Assembly (NCBI RefSeq): GCF_963583255.1
Contig: NC_084803.1
Span: 20,292,428-20,356,427, forward strand
Length of the DNA stretch: 64,000 nt
Direction: 5' to 3'
DNA from: Pyrus communis
Taxonomy: Eukaryota > Streptophyta > Magnoliopsida > Rosales > Rosaceae
Shown here one piece after another: positions 1 to 12,907 of this stretch (the first letter of the stretch is position 1; each line of letters starts with the position of its first letter). A program made the position numbers and the translations under genes. The notes beneath the pieces are model-generated. The model worked only from the letters and a program-made list of their open reading frames with translations, was not told the origin of the DNA and made no database searches.

Positions 1-2169
1 ATTAGTATGTACCCTCAGAAGATTTCGGTAGTGTTTACGTGGGAGCAACCGAGGAATGTTACTAAAGTGAAGAGCTTTCTCGGGCTGGCTGGCTATTACC
101 GACGTTTTATGTAGGACTTCTCAGTGATTGCCCTGCTTCTTACTAAATTGACCTTTAAGGGGGTCAAATTCAACTGGGATAAGAATTGTGAATGGAGTTT
201 TCAGGAGCTTAAACACCGTTTTACTTATGCTCCCGTTCTTTCTCTTTCGAACGGTGACAGTGAGTTTGAGATCTATAGTGATGCATCCTTGTTGGGATTG
301 GGTTCTGTTCTGATGCAGCATGGGAAAATCATCGTCTATACTTCCAAGCAGCTCAAAATTCATGAGATAAACTACCCTACTTATGATTTGGAGCTCAGAG
401 CAGTGGTCTTTGCTCTAAAAATCTAGCGACATTACTTGTACGGCGAGAAGTGCCGCATCTTTACTGATCACAAGAGTCTAAAATATGTCTTCACCCAGAA
501 GAAGTTGAATGTGAGGCAGAGAAGGTGGATGAAACTCATTAGTAATTACGATTGAACTATTGAGTATCATTATGGTCACGCCAACGTCGTAGCGGACGCA
601 CTTAGCCAGAAATCCTATGGACAACTTGCCTCTTTTCGAGCTATCCATGTTTCGCTACTGTTTTCTCTTCGAGAGACTGGCATTGTTGTGACACTAGATT
701 CACAGGGAGTATTGTTGGCACACTTCCATATTAGGCATGTTTCGGTGGATTTGGTTCGGAAAGCTTAGGAGCTCAACTAACAGTGTGCAGACCTGAAGGA
801 ATAGGCGGAATGGTTCTAGGCAATATTTGAAAATCCGGAGAGATGAAGCCTTGGTGATGGGAAATAGGCTGTTTGTGCCTAAGGACAATGAAGTGGTGAA
901 GAAGGAAATTCTTGATGAAGCTCACATCTAGGCGTATGCCATGCATCCGGGGAGTACCAAATTGTATCACACTATCTGTCTATTCTACTACTGGTATAAA
1001 ATGAAAATGGATGTGGCGGATTATGTGAAAAAATTATTATTTGCCAACAGGTGAAGGTGGACAGACAGAGACTTGAAGAGCTAATGCAGAATCTCTCTAT
1101 ACCAGCGTGGAAGTAGGAAGACATCACCATGGATTTCGGGTATGGTTTGTCGAGCACACAGTCGGGGTTTGATAGCATTTGGGTGATTGTGGATCGACAC
1201 ACCAAGATTGTTTATTTCTTGCTTGTTCGACAGACTTACACACTGGAGAAGTTGGCACAGTTGTTCATCGATAATATTGTTAAACTTCATGGCGTACCCG
1301 TCACCATTGTTTCGGACAGAGATCCAAGATTCACCTCCAAATTTTAGAGAGCATTCAATGATGCCATGAATACTTAGTTGTTGTACAACATTGCCTATCA
1401 TCCACAAATTGATGGTCAATCTGAGAGGACGATTTAGACTTTGGAGGACATGTTGAGAGTGTCTGTTCTCTAGTGGAAGGGTAGTTGGGATAACTATTTT
1501 CCATTGATCAAGTTTTCCTACAACAATAGCTACCACTCTAGTATTGGCATGGCACCATTTGAGGCACTGTATAGGAAGGCATGTCAGACATCATTGTGTT
1601 GGACTGAGGTTGGTGAGCGGGTGTTAGTGGGGCCAGAAATTGTCGACATAACTAATACTAACATCCGGTTGATAAAGAAGAACCTGAATGCGGCACAAGA
1701 TCAACAGAAGAACATTGTGGACCGACATTCCAGGAATCGTGAGTATAAGATTGGTGATTTTGTCTTTCCAAAGTTGTCGCCTTGGAAGGGTGTGGTTTGT
1801 TTTAGTAAGCGAGAAAAGTTAAGTCCTCGATAAGTTGGCCCTTACCGAATCACAGAGAGAATTAGTACGGTCGCTTATAGATTGGAGCTACCACCAGAGT
1901 TATCGCAGATTCACGACGTATTTCATGTTTCCATGCTTCGGAAGTATGTACGAGATCCTTCTCACATTATTCAGCTGAAACCGTTACAAGGGAGTCAGGA
2001 CGCGAGTTACATTAAGGAACTAGTGACGATCATTGATCGACATGATAAAACTCTGCGTAACAAAGTCATTCCGTTAGTAAAAGTGTTGTGGAGAAATCAT
2101 GTAGTCGAAGAAGCGACGTGAGAAACAGAGGAACTGATGAGGAGTTAGTATCCGTACTTATTTATTTGA
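1..2169 (+). pseudogene. Ty3/gypsy pol remnant (RT end, RNase H, integrase, chromodomain)
   Basis: The first 110 bases encode the end of RT ([11 protein letters not shown]). RNase H follows with [14 protein letters not shown] and the YTSKQLK and DHKSLKY blocks, up to HANVVADALSQ near 575-612. Positions 640-1127 are shifted out of frame. The integrase core starts near 1128 (TMDFGYGL, with VDRHTK, SDRDPRF and HPQIDGQSERT). The C-terminal part (1882-2121) has PPELSQIHDVFHVS and a chromodomain-like end. Stops in the main frame lie at 112 (TAG), 424 (TAG), 553 (TGA), 1345, 1375, 1435 and 1471 (all TAG), 1831 (TAA) and 2119 (TGA). The original end was probably the TGA at 2167-2169. No product is expected. 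Confidence 0.9.
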
Positions 2170-2198
2170 GATTGTAATTTCGAGGACGAAATTCTTTT

Positions 2199-2210
2199 AA
2201 GGGGGTAGAT
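2199..2210 (+). other. Polypurine tract of the gypsy element
   Basis: A purine-rich run (AAGGGGGTAGAT) lies directly before the LTR, where plus-strand DNA synthesis is primed in LTR retrotransposons. Confidence 0.75.
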
Positions 2211-4360
2211 TGTGAAACCCCATCCCACTTTTATTATATCTTTTTAACGTCGAACATTTTCGAACATTTGGTGTTCATCTTTTACGATTATTAATTTCCG
2301 AACCATGGGATCCACATAGGATTTTTGTCCCCTATCCCCTACCTAATTCAGATTCCCTTTTTGGATTTCCTCCTAACTTTCATTCTCTTTTTGGCTGCCA
2401 CGTGGCAACTCCCCATTTTCTTTCTTTCATTATCTTTCCCCATCCCCCGAGTACACTCTTTCTCAGCTCACACTTTCTTTCCCTTTTGCAGATCTCTCTC
2501 TCAACTTTCTTTTACCCTGAGGACGCACTAACCCACACCACTCCAGCGATGACACCTCCCACCATCACCCTTACTTCGTGTTTTCTCTCTCATTTTCTTC
2601 GTGAAGCGTAGAGCACACCCAACCCTTTTTGCGAGTCTGACGGTTTCAAGCCCATTTTCTGGCCACATGGAGGAACCACGAAGGTATGAATCTATTCCTC
2701 TCATCTCTATCTTTATTGTGGTAGGTAGATTGTAGGGTAGGGTTGTGAATCGACATTGACCGAAGCTAGAGATGCTCCGGCCTTCTTCCTTAAAGAAACC
2801 GGGTCAGCTTGACCCAAACCTGGAAACCTGGGTCTTCTAGCCCAAAACTTTGGGCCGGGCTTTCAAGCCTAAAACCCCATTTTAACCGAGGCCATTAGGC
2901 CATGAAAACTTAGGCTTTCGGCTTGTTGAACCCCAGAACCCCAAGCCCAAGCCTAGAACCCTAGGCCTAAGCCCAAGCCTAGAACCCAGGCCACGCATGA
3001 GTGGCGTGCAAGCGCGTGTTAAGGGTCGTATGTGCTGCGCATGGAGCACATGCACCTCCATTGTTGCCCACGGCGGTACCATCAACTTTTTCGACCAACT
3101 TTCCGGCGACCCATCTAGGCACGTGGCTGCCAGGGCCGCCACCTTACGATGGCGTGTGGGGTACCCGAGGTTTTCCCTTACTACGTCCTAAATCTGTTTA
3201 TTATGTTCGTTTTCTGAAATTCAATCGTTATGGTAGAGTTTTATTAATTAGACCCTTTATATGCTTAGGTGCGTTTATTAGCGGCGGTTTCGTCCTTCTG
3301 ATTTCGCACGGCTCTTTGATGACAGAGTATCTATGAGTGAATCTCGTCTAAAATGCATGATTTTACTATTAGAAATGCATACATGAAAAACATGATTTAA
3401 TGTTTACATTTTATGAAACGTTTATGAGTAAATTGGATTTACACTTTATGAGATATCATGCTTTACTAAGACTATTTTGGAATACCATACTTTATCGATT
3501 TTCATGTTCTTTGTAGTATATATGATGGATGACTATATACTACGAATATGTTTTTAGATATGAAGTTTGAGCTACTGAGCTCCGATGAGATATATATATA
3601 TTATGTTTGGAAATATTATGTTCAATGATTTTTGTGCTTATCTAGTGGTCATTGTTCTGCCTACGGGTGATGATACTTATATTAGCTTTGGCCGGGTGTA
3701 GGTTGGTGGCTTCGGCCTGGAGATAAGTTGGTTTTGGTCGGGCGTAGGCTGGTGGCTTCGGCCGTAAGATATTGATATACGATACCACTATTAAGCACAT
3801 TATGTGATATATGTTTTATTAAAGGTTTTATGGCATCTTAGGGTTTTCGAAAAACCTATTACTTATTATGCTATATGAGTTTTCATAAACTTTAGGGGTT
3901 AGTATATTGTTGAATAACTATGTTAGTACTACATATATATCAACTTGGTCCACTCATGTTTGTTTTTGCGCCCCCTCAGGACATAGGAACGAGGCATACG
4001 ATCCGAGCTACGAGGCATTGCCCTACCAATGATATTGTATCATCCTCTCTGCCTTTGACATGACTTGTAATAGCACTTTCTGTTACACCTTCCGTTTGTT
4101 TTCTGAATTAGAAGTATGCTCTGAACATGTCATGCACTATCACTATCATTTTTATTAACAGCTGAATATTATTATATTATTTTGGGTAAGGTTTGTATAT
4201 GAAAATTTCGTTATGTAGTTAGCGTGCAATTTATATGCATATTTCACATGTTCTCGGCATATGGACTCATAAAATGGCTTGCATCACCCTCGAGTGTCGG
4301 CCAGCACGCGGCCATCCCATTGTCCCCAGGACATCGGGATCAGGGTGTGTCATTATCACA
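2211..4360 (+). repeat. 3' LTR of the Ty3/gypsy element (2150 bp)
   Basis: The LTR begins TGTGA and ends TCACA, a perfect 5-bp inverted terminus with the usual TG...CA. It follows the polypurine tract with no gap. Open frames at 2325-2611 and 2882-3336 have no recognisable protein and are LTR sequence. An internal 46-bp duplication starts at 3687 and 3733 (the GGTGGCTTCGGCC block appears twice). The end of the LTR has the GC-rich segment seen in many plant gypsy LTRs. Confidence 0.85.
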
Positions 4361-5965
4361 ATAGAAAAATTCATTACTATCTTGTGGATGTTGTTAAATG
4401 AAAGAAGGTTCATGTGGGAATATCAAATTCAGAAATTTTATCTACTGGACGGATATATACTAACATATGTGTTACGATTCTCACTTGTCAAATTCATGTC
4501 GAATAATACTTAGTTATGGAAACTACTACTCAATCTTTGTAGCCGATTTTATAAAGGTACATACTTATAATCACAATCAATTATATTATATTATTTTGTA
4601 AAAGAAAATTTTAAACTAAACTCGTTTAGTGAATCAACTATAGCAAATAGATCAACGATTCGTTTAGTAAATCAACTGCATTATTTTGTATGAGAAAAAT
4701 GAACTTAAAATTAAAAAAAAAAAGTCATTTATAAATTGACATGCACCAATTCCTTTATTTGGATTCATAAAACATAAAGATTTAGAATTTTCGCGAGGAA
4801 AAAATTTGAAATTTGGAACCTGCAATTCCTAAGTGAATAGTTTTATTTCCAAATTTTTATGGGTAAGAGGGAAAAAACAATAATATGGTAAAAAAATTCA
4901 ACATTTAGTGACCACCACAAGACATGTCACAACCGCCACCACCACCCACCATCATCATGACCATCACAACTATTGCCACCATTGCCCACCACTGTCACCA
5001 CCACCACCCACCATCATCACCACCATCTCCTCCACCATCTCCGCCACCATTACTATCACATTTCCTAACTACTATCTTTCATATATTAATGATTCTATAG
5101 ACTCATCAAATTTCGTACTTAAATTATATTGTTTTTTTAAGTTAACCAAAAAAGAAATTCACAAATTCTAACAAAATTTCGTTGTTTCAATTTTTATTAT
5201 TTTAGAATTCCTTATACTTTTAAATTATGTTTGTAATGTGATTTACAAATTTTGATTATAAGAAACGAACTTTGGTGCATTGACATCAAGAATTTTGAGT
5301 GCCAATTTTTCCATTTGTAATCCATGCTAGGAGTGGGTTCAAAAACCCTAAAAAAAAAGGGATCGAAACCAAAAAACTGAAAATCGAAAATAAACATGCC
5401 GAAAAAAGGAAAATCAAGCTGAACCAAATTCCTATACACTTAAAATGATGCAGTTTTATTTTAGTATTTAAACCTAAGTCCAAGTATCTAAAGTGAACTT
5501 AGGAGGGAACTTAACTAATGATCAAACAAAAAACAAATAGAAAATGGATTTACCTCAACTTTGTTGGGCTTTAAATAAACAAATAGGAAAAAACCCCACA
5601 AGAATCCAATAGGAAAGCTCAAAGAACCCACATGCAGTAATGGCAACAACAACTAAGCCACTAGAAACTTTCCCAACAACAAAGACATGGCTATAATGAT
5701 GGATTCTAAGTAGAGAATGTGTTGATCAGAAGTGTTTCAAATATTCTCCACAACTCAAACCACCAAAAGAGAAGAAACATTTTTGGACTAGTTCAAAACA
5801 TCCAATGCTGTAACAAAGTTGCAAGTCTAAACATAGACTATGAAATGACCTAATTGTCCATTGTCATCGTTGTTATATCTTGTATATGTTACATCTAGTG
5901 GTGGAGCTACGAATTTAAGACAATGGAGTAAAAAAATAGCTTTCAAAAAGCAATCATACTTTCAT
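4361..5965. other. Intergenic, AT-rich, with a CCA/CAC microsatellite
   Basis: No gene is seen. Positions about 4908-5055 hold imperfect CAC/CCA/ATC trinucleotide repeats, which explain the His/Thr-rich open frame there. Near 4622-4678 a short block (CGTTTAGT.AATCAACT) occurs twice. The rest is AT-rich sequence without a supported feature. Confidence 0.6.
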
Positions 5966-8211
5966 TTATAATTGTCCACAACGTGTTCTCATATTTTGGA
6001 AACGTTGTATTACAACATCATTATCAATAGAATCAAATACCTCTTTATCAATGTACGCAACCAAACTATCATACAACCGTTGATCAATCATCCTATTACG
6101 ATGTGGATTCTTCACAATTTTCATCACCGAAAAAGTTCTTTCAACTGAAGTAGTCGCAACAAGTAAAATCAATGCTAATTTGACTAGCAAATACGCCAAG
6201 GGATAATGTCTATCCCTCTTTGTCTCCACCAACTTTTGTGCAAGGCTACTAATTCCTTTCAACGCAAAAAATTCATTATTTGCATATCAAAAATATAATC
6301 CTTCAGTTCATCTTCAAGAAGTGTGAGCTCCATATCAAAAAAAATCTTTTGGATAAAATTGAGCATGACGAACTAACTTTTCAATGTCAAAAGTTAAGAA
6401 TGAGTTATCTGGCCTTAAGCATGCAACACAAAGAAACAACTATGTACTTGCCTCATTAAAACAATTGTTCAACTCTTGAAGTTGCTTATCAATAACATCA
6501 ATAAAGAGATCAACATGGTAGTGATGAAGGTTTGTCAAATTTTCAACTCTACGCCGTGACCTCCCTCTAGCTACAAAGATATCATTCATATCAGGAATAT
6601 CAATATCATGCTTGCCACAAAACGAAGAAACTTTATCAAGCCGAGCATCCCATCCATTATCCCTAATTGCTTGTAGTTGTTGCTTACATGATTTGACTAT
6701 AGCCATCTTTTTACTAGATCAAGATCTTTCTTTTGCAATGCATGTGACAACACATTTGTGATTCTCAATATTTCTTTCATCAGAAATAGACTAGAGACAA
6801 AATCAAAAGATTGCAAAAGATTCAACAAAATATCCCCTTCACCTCTTTGAGCAAGACTTACACCATCATCTACAATCATCTTAAGCATTTCAATTACAGA
6901 AGAGAACATTTTAATCAAGCTTACCAAGGTACCATAGTGTGAACCCCAATGTGTATCACTTGCATGTTTAAGACTAATTTCTTGGTTCAAGCCTTGCCTA
7001 CTTGGAAGCTCATAATTTTGAATAGCTTGCATTACTTTGGCTTGTTGTCTTTCTCTAACCATGTCTTGACGTTTACATGATGCTCCGACAATAGTAACAA
7101 CGTTATTAACCAAGTAGAAAAAGAGCCAATTTGAATATGATTTTTTGCCATGGCTACAAGAACAAGTTGAAGTTGATGTGCAAAGTAATGAATATAAAAT
7201 GCACTTTCATTTTCTTTCAAAATAAGTGTCTGAAGACCATTAAACTCACCTTGCATATTGCTAGCCCCATGATAACCTTGTCCACGCAATCTAGATATGT
7301 TTAATTCGTTTATAGAGAATAATTGATCAATTGCCTCTTTAAGTGAAAAAACAGTGGTATTAGGAACAAGCTTTATGCCCATAAATCTTTCAACTACTTG
7401 TCCATTGGTATTCACATAGCAAAGTACAACTGTCACTTGCTCCTTGATTGATATATCTTTTTGAATATCAGGTGATGTTAACTTGAGATTTTAAGGAGCA
7501 TTTTTAAACACCACATCTTTAATACCCACATTATGATCTGCAAGAAACTTCAAAAGCTCAAGAAAATCCTTATTGCTTGAATCTTCACTTTTATCATGAC
7601 CGCGAAAAGCAAGACCTTGTCATAATAAAAAGCAATTGCAATCAAGTGATGCATTCAAACGAGTGCGATAATCAATACGTGCTTGATCCGACTGCTTGTG
7701 GACAATTGTTTGACTATGTTGATTCTGATTCATTAAAGCTTCACAATGAAGTAAAGCTTGGTTGTGAGCACTATTAGGGCCTCTAACATGAACTCGAAGT
7801 CGACATTTTTTCTTCAAATTATGAAAACCTTTGCTAGTAAAATTGTCATTACCTACTTGGTTTGGAATCTCTAGCTTGAAGAGATAACAACTTTGACATA
7901 AAATAGTACTTTTGATATGCTATACTTAAACCAAGTAGGAAAGTCATCAAACCATTTTGGATTGAAACGGCGTTGTACTCCTGCAAATGACGTATATGGA
8001 AATTGATGGGTTCAAGGTTGAACCAACTCCCTTTGTGAAAAAGCTCTTCGAACTTGATTTGGATCATATTCTCATATCCGAAGTCGAAGCCCAGGATTTC
8101 CTGGAAGATTTGCCAGTATGATTTCTACGTCATTTTCATTTGAGCTTTCAGGAATATCCGTTGTAAAGGGTGAGAGGCTATCTTCGGTTGATTTTCTCTT
8201 AACCTCTCCAT
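5966..8211 (-). pseudogene. TTF-type zinc finger / hAT-dimerisation transposase-like gene (zinc finger MYM-type protein 1-like), broken
   Basis: Read on the minus strand from an ATG at 8211, fragments in several frames line up in the order of plant TTF-zinc-finger, DUF4371 and hAT C-terminal proteins. These are an N-terminal RRFNPKWF-like block near 7980, a zinc-finger and SAHNQALLHCEAL region (7817-7620), the DUF4371-like body (YVNTNGQVVERFMGI, RGQGYHGASNMQGEFNGL at 7436-7032; DTHWGSHYGTL in 7113-6697; DNGWDARLDKVSSFCGKHDIDIPDM in 6706-6440), and the hAT dimerisation end (LALILLVATTSVERTFSVM, RNRMIDQRL) stopping at 5966. At least five frame changes and several stops separate them, and some may include short introns. 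The family descends from hAT transposases and is common as dispersed copies. I could not find clear TIRs. This copy looks inactive. Confidence 0.85.
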
Positions 8212-9237
8212 AACTGTTTTAAATAATACCAAAAAGAGTCAACAACATAATATAAATTTGATCAAATTAACAATAATTGACTCAATCAAACTACAAGCAA
8301 TAAAACAAACTATTTAGCAATTTTTGTCTTCAGTGATTGAGGCTTGGCTAATGGAATTAACTAATGGAAAATTATGTCCAATGCCTAATAAAATTTGGAA
8401 TTAACTAATGAAAAATTAGGAATTATATAATTAACTAATGGAATTTGGAATAAACAAATCATGAGCATATTTGCATATGCACTAAAAGAATATATAATTT
8501 GACTAAACTATACTACATTCAAGAACTTTTTTCATGCGCAATGTTATAAATGGATACGAGGATGACACTTTGCCCTTCTCAGACCTAATTCTATATTGGA
8601 ATAGCTCTCAGACCTAATCCTTATTTTATTCATAACTAAAATTGAATGAAACCCTAAAAACCACAATAAATCTAAGATAACAAAATTGTCAACGATTCGA
8701 AATTTGGAGTGGAGGGTACTTGATTAAACTTGACGAATACAAAAACTTGAAATTTGAATGGATATGGCGCCAGTTGTATGGTGGAGTTGTGCGCACATAA
8801 AGAAAGCTTCAAATGTGTTGTGGTGGAGCAGCTATTCAATGTTAAAACTAAAAAGTCAATCCTGATACTATTCACTTTACCCTTTATTTTGTCTTTATCG
8901 TTAAAATTAAAAATTTTCAAACTCTTTTTATTAGTTTTTTTTTTTTTTTTAAAAAAAAAAAAACCCAAAAGAAAACCAAATCGAACTGAATGATACCGTA
9001 TCCGTACCTAATCCATTCAACTTTCTGGCCACGTGTCAAGACCATAAAACTCCCCTAAGAATGAGCAACAAACGACACGTACCAACTTCAGTAGACTACT
9101 TCCGGACTCCGAAACCGCACCTTCACTGTTCCCCGCCTACCGAAAGGGCGAAAACCAACCCCCTCTCTTCCAGCTCCACCATTTCCAAAGTTCCCCCACT
9201 ATTAATCCAAAATTAAATTAAAAAAATATACTAGAAA
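8212..9237. other. Intergenic and promoter region of the J-domain gene
   Basis: AT-rich up to about 8990, with a T-run followed by an A-run at 8935-8965 that could form a short hairpin. From 9000 the base composition becomes more balanced and promoter-like. A G-box is at 9030. No open frame with recognisable content is present. Confidence 0.55.
9030..9035. promoter_or_regulatory. G-box (CACGTG) upstream of the J-domain gene
   Basis: CACGTG sits about 205 bases before the start codon at 9238, within GCCACGTGTC, which is the extended G-box/ABRE-like form. Such sites are bound by plant bZIP and bHLH factors. A further ACACGTA-type core lies near 9075. Function is inferred from motif and position only. 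Confidence 0.5.
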
Positions 9238-12200
9238 ATGGCTTCTCATGGCGGCAAAGACGACGTTCTGCTTCGCGGTCGTCCAATTCTTCTGCTATCA
9301 CTTCAACAGAACCCAAGGAACAATGTCTTATTTCTCTTCAATCGGAGTGGTGGAGCTCAGTGGTTCTGTAGCAGAACCGAGTCAGCTCGGACCGAGTTCG
9401 GCTCAGAAAACGCGTATGAGGTCCTAGGTGTTTCCGAAACCAGCTCATTTGCCGAAATCAAAGTGTCTTTCCACAAATTGGCGAAGCAAACTCACCCGGA
9501 CCTCGCCGAGTCGAAGACCAATTCCGATGCTTCTCGCCGATTCGTGCAAATCCTCGCCGCCTATGAGGTTTGTATCTTCGCTGCTCCAATTCTCTGAGCT
9601 TAATTATACATATAATCGCATTGTTATTGCAGTTAAATTTTGGATTAATTATCACATATAGGAAGTAAGGTTTGGTTTAGTTTTGCATTCAAAAGAAATA
9701 AGTCAGTCTTAAATTTTGAAATTGGATTACTGAAAAATGGGTGGATTATTGCAATTAAATCAAACAAAATCCCAAACTAACATGACATAATAGAGGAATC
9801 TAGATAGTAGTTGAATCATAAACATGGCGATATCCGCAGTTGAATTGAAATGCTGGCTATTTGGAAGTTGCCTAAAGGAACACAATCATCTTACAGGACT
9901 ACAGAATCGGCTTGTAATAAAGGAAATTCGAATATGTGGAAAACTTAGTACACATTGATGCCCACAAAGAAACTCAAAATCGAACTCTATCCCACAAAAA
10001 TCCACCTCCTCACATCTGGCCGAAAAGTTCCCGTTATTCTTCTTAAGATCGTAAAAACTTGCTATATTCTTCTCTCCCCCAAGAGCAAATGTTCATAAAG
10101 ATTAAAGTATCCAAATTAAACTTGCTTTCATAAACAGCTTGTGCTGTAGTCTTAAAGCAAGGGAATACTGAAGGAAAATATAGTGAATACTCTTAGCTTG
10201 CTCCGTACAAGCATTACGTGTTCTTCTTTGAATTAGATTGCAGGGTATTTACCCTTCTATGAGCAATAGTCCAGAAAGGAATTTATAAATTACCAGGAAA
10301 ATACAGGTATTCTAATCTGACCGTATAACTGATTAACTGGTAATGGATTGCAGATTCTTTCGGATTGCGAAAAGAGGGCCCATTACGACATGGACCTGTT
10401 ATCTCAGAGAAAGCTTGTGCAGAAACATTCTGAACATGTCATGACATTCAGCATGTATAAGGGTCATCTAAGTACATATAAGAAGATGGAAGTTGTTGAA
10501 TGGTTGAAGTGGTATAGACTAGCTATAAATGATGTTTTGTCAGAGAGGAGGGTGGTGGTTGGTACAGGTTATTTTGATGTTCTTGAGAGAGATTTCTATT
10601 CAGCCATACATGCGGCTTACTATGGCCCTCTGATAGAGTCTATGGAGCTTCTTCCGGACTGCTTCGAAGCTGAAGAGAGGTCTGTGTATGAAACTCCAGA
10701 GGTGCTGCATTTGGTTTCGGGGCGTGATCTTTTTGGGATGGTCCGTCTGGGCAATAAAATTCCAGAATTGTCATTTTACAACAATATGAAATTGAATTAT
10801 TCCACATCTGCGGGTTTGGGAATTTGTCATTCTGTTGAGGACTCTAGCATCAGCAAGAACTCTGGTGGCGTTGATGATGTTGGAAACGCAAATACAGAAA
10901 CTTGGGATATCAAAAATGACCCATCAGATGCATATAAAGATTTAGAATTGCATCTATGTGGAAGGGTGGTTGCTACAGCCACCAGAGTCCCTCCAAAAAA
11001 CAATTGTGATGGGAAACAGAATCAAAAGTCTGATCGCATTCATGTTTTTCTCAGCTGTAATGAAAATCCTGTGCATACCAACAAAGGGTTTTCTCAAGAT
11101 TCATTTTTAGGTGGTGCCATTGGATCAAGGATTCTGTTGGGTACAATAACAGGATTAGGGACTAGCTCAGAAGAAGGGTCTTGCTTTGTCTACAGTAGCA
11201 GTGGTTCGAAAACCCATGTGATTATGAAGCATAGAACATTGCTGGTTCGTAAACCTGGTTCCTTCGAGTTATTTTGCTCTGTCTTTCATCCTTATTGATA
11301 AAATTTCTTGCTTAAAGTTAATGTATATATTTTTCAATATTACACTTTCTAATTTTCCATACTTGATTAGAGGGTGATTCTGCAGATTTCAGATCCTGCA
11401 TGATTTAAGAAGTTTCTAATATATTCTAGTGGTGCATAATCTAAGATGTACATGCACCAAGTCATTAACATATGGTTGCCAATGGTTCTTTAAACTAAAA
11501 AGGGTTTTGTTGTACTGATGATTAACCTTTTTGTACTGGGTAAGGCATACTGGGAATCTTTTCCTTCAAGACATTTCATTTTGCCTGAATGCATAGTATA
11601 TTCCAACATGAACAGATTTTGATTCAACAGGGCCTCTTTTTGTACATACGTATATCGTTGCATGAAGCATCTTGTTAAGAACCGTTATTGCTCACCATAT
11701 ATGCCTGCCTGGTATTAGTTTTTGTTATATATCTATTTATGATTGTAATTATATCTGGATAAGAGGTGCTTATAATATATATTATATATAGACTATATTG
11801 TTGGATTAGTATTATTCATGTATTTATTTTTGTAATTTTTACAGGTGAAACACTTGTATTGGTATGAATTGGGAGAAAATGTTTCTGTTTGTGAGTGCAG
11901 ATGCAGTAGAGCTCGGTTGCCACCAAGCAAGTAAGCTGTGACATCTGTATGAAAGAACATTCTGATACTTTATTTTTAAGTAAATGTGCCTCCATATTTT
12001 TTCTTTCTTGCAAGAATTTGATATGGTTTTGTCATGCGCAATTTTATTGTTTGTTCATTGTCATAGTTGAGGACATGAACAAAGTTATAAATCTACTTCT
12101 GTGTTCTCCAGTGAGTCTGTTTTACATATCAACCCAACAATTTGTTGGTAAAATTATCATTTTAGTCCTATGTATGTCATGTGAGATGAGCCCAGCATAT

Positions 12201-12907
12201 CAATAAATTGTTTTCTTAACTTGTATGAACAGATTTTGGCTGTTTGAGCCTCGCTGTGGCATGCATGACATAGGCGGTTGGTATATTGAAACATTTGGTA
12301 GAGATAAGAAAGGCCGCATGTTGCCATCTCAACGATATTGGGATGGCTTTGATGCTGGAAAACAATTTGAAAAGTAAGTAATGTCTTGTGCTTTGGATCT
12401 TGAGCTCTATTTCATAATTCACAGTTTTTCTTTAAATCTAGTGTATAACTAATTTACTAAACAGAATAGGGATTGATGCTCAACTTGTATTGAAGCAGGT
12501 CAACTTATACTTTAAATTTAGTGCAAAGTGAAATTTAAACATTTATTTTCGAATTCGTGAATGGTTATTTTTTTATTTTTTTATGTTGGCGTGTCTAGTA
12601 AAAAAGCCACCATTCTGAACAATGCTGTTGTCTTTCATTTTTATAATTGAATTTGTTCAAGGGGATCTTTAGGATATTATCCCTCCATTAGTTCATCATG
12701 ACTTTACTTGGTCTTCTCATACATTTAGAAATGCACTTACCATCCTCTTGTGGTGTGTGTAGGAGACTCCATCCTGCGATGTATCTTCTTGCTCTTGCAT
12801 ATAGAACTTTAGATCTTGAAGATACACAAAGAAGGAAAAATACATTCAGGGATGTTGTTGACAGACGACTTTTTAAAATTCTCAATTGGTGCAAAAGACT
12901 TATTTAG
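9238..12907 (+). CDS. J-domain (DnaJ-like) protein with conserved plant C-terminal region, 5 exons, 530 aa
   Basis: Exons: 9238-9567, 10354-11244, 11845-11930, 12233-12373, 12763-12907. All introns are GT-AG and the frame closes at TAG 12905-12907. The J domain spans about residues 58-122: NAYEVLGVSETSS, helix II ending in the HPD motif (residues 86-88), then AYEILSDCEKRAHYD across the first junction. HPD is the residue triplet that stimulates Hsp70 ATPase. The first 50 residues are Arg/Ser/Leu-rich with few acids and could be an organelle presequence. Residues 423-427 form a CECRC cluster after VKHLYWYELG. The tail holds FWLFEPRCGMHD, GWYIETFGRD and a final Ala/Tyr-rich block. I recognise the architecture as that of plant DnaJ-domain superfamily proteins but cannot name a gene. 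There is no Gly/Phe region and no DnaJ-type zinc finger, so it is a J-only (class C) co-chaperone. Intron 2 must use the donor at 11245, because reading through meets a stop at 11296. Confidence 0.93.

Larger units (their letters stand above)
1..4360 (+). mobile_element. Ty3/gypsy LTR retrotransposon, 3' half (truncated by window edge)
   Basis: The order of domains is end of reverse transcriptase, RNase H, integrase, chromodomain-like tail, polypurine tract, then LTR, which is the Ty3/gypsy order. The coding part is riddled with stops and frameshifts, so this copy is dead. The 5' LTR, gag and most of RT lie left of the window, so the target-site duplication cannot be checked. The tail motif (LP.ELS.IHDVFHVSMLRKY) and a long LTR suggest a chromovirus of the Tekay/Del type; that lineage call is an inference. 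Confidence 0.93.

Noticed and set aside
2325..3336. Several open frames of 64-111 codons
   Set aside because: They lie inside the gypsy LTR, overlap each other in several frames and have no recognisable domains.
4908..5171. His/Thr-rich 87-codon open frame
   Set aside because: Produced by a CAC/CCA/ATC microsatellite.
5212..5483. Two overlapping minus-strand open frames rich in Phe
   Set aside because: AT-rich sequence with no family resemblance and no start context.
10348..11298. 316-codon open frame taken as its own gene
   Set aside because: It is exon 2 of the J-domain gene. Its apparent start is a non-ATG codon next to the acceptor, and its end reads into intron 2.
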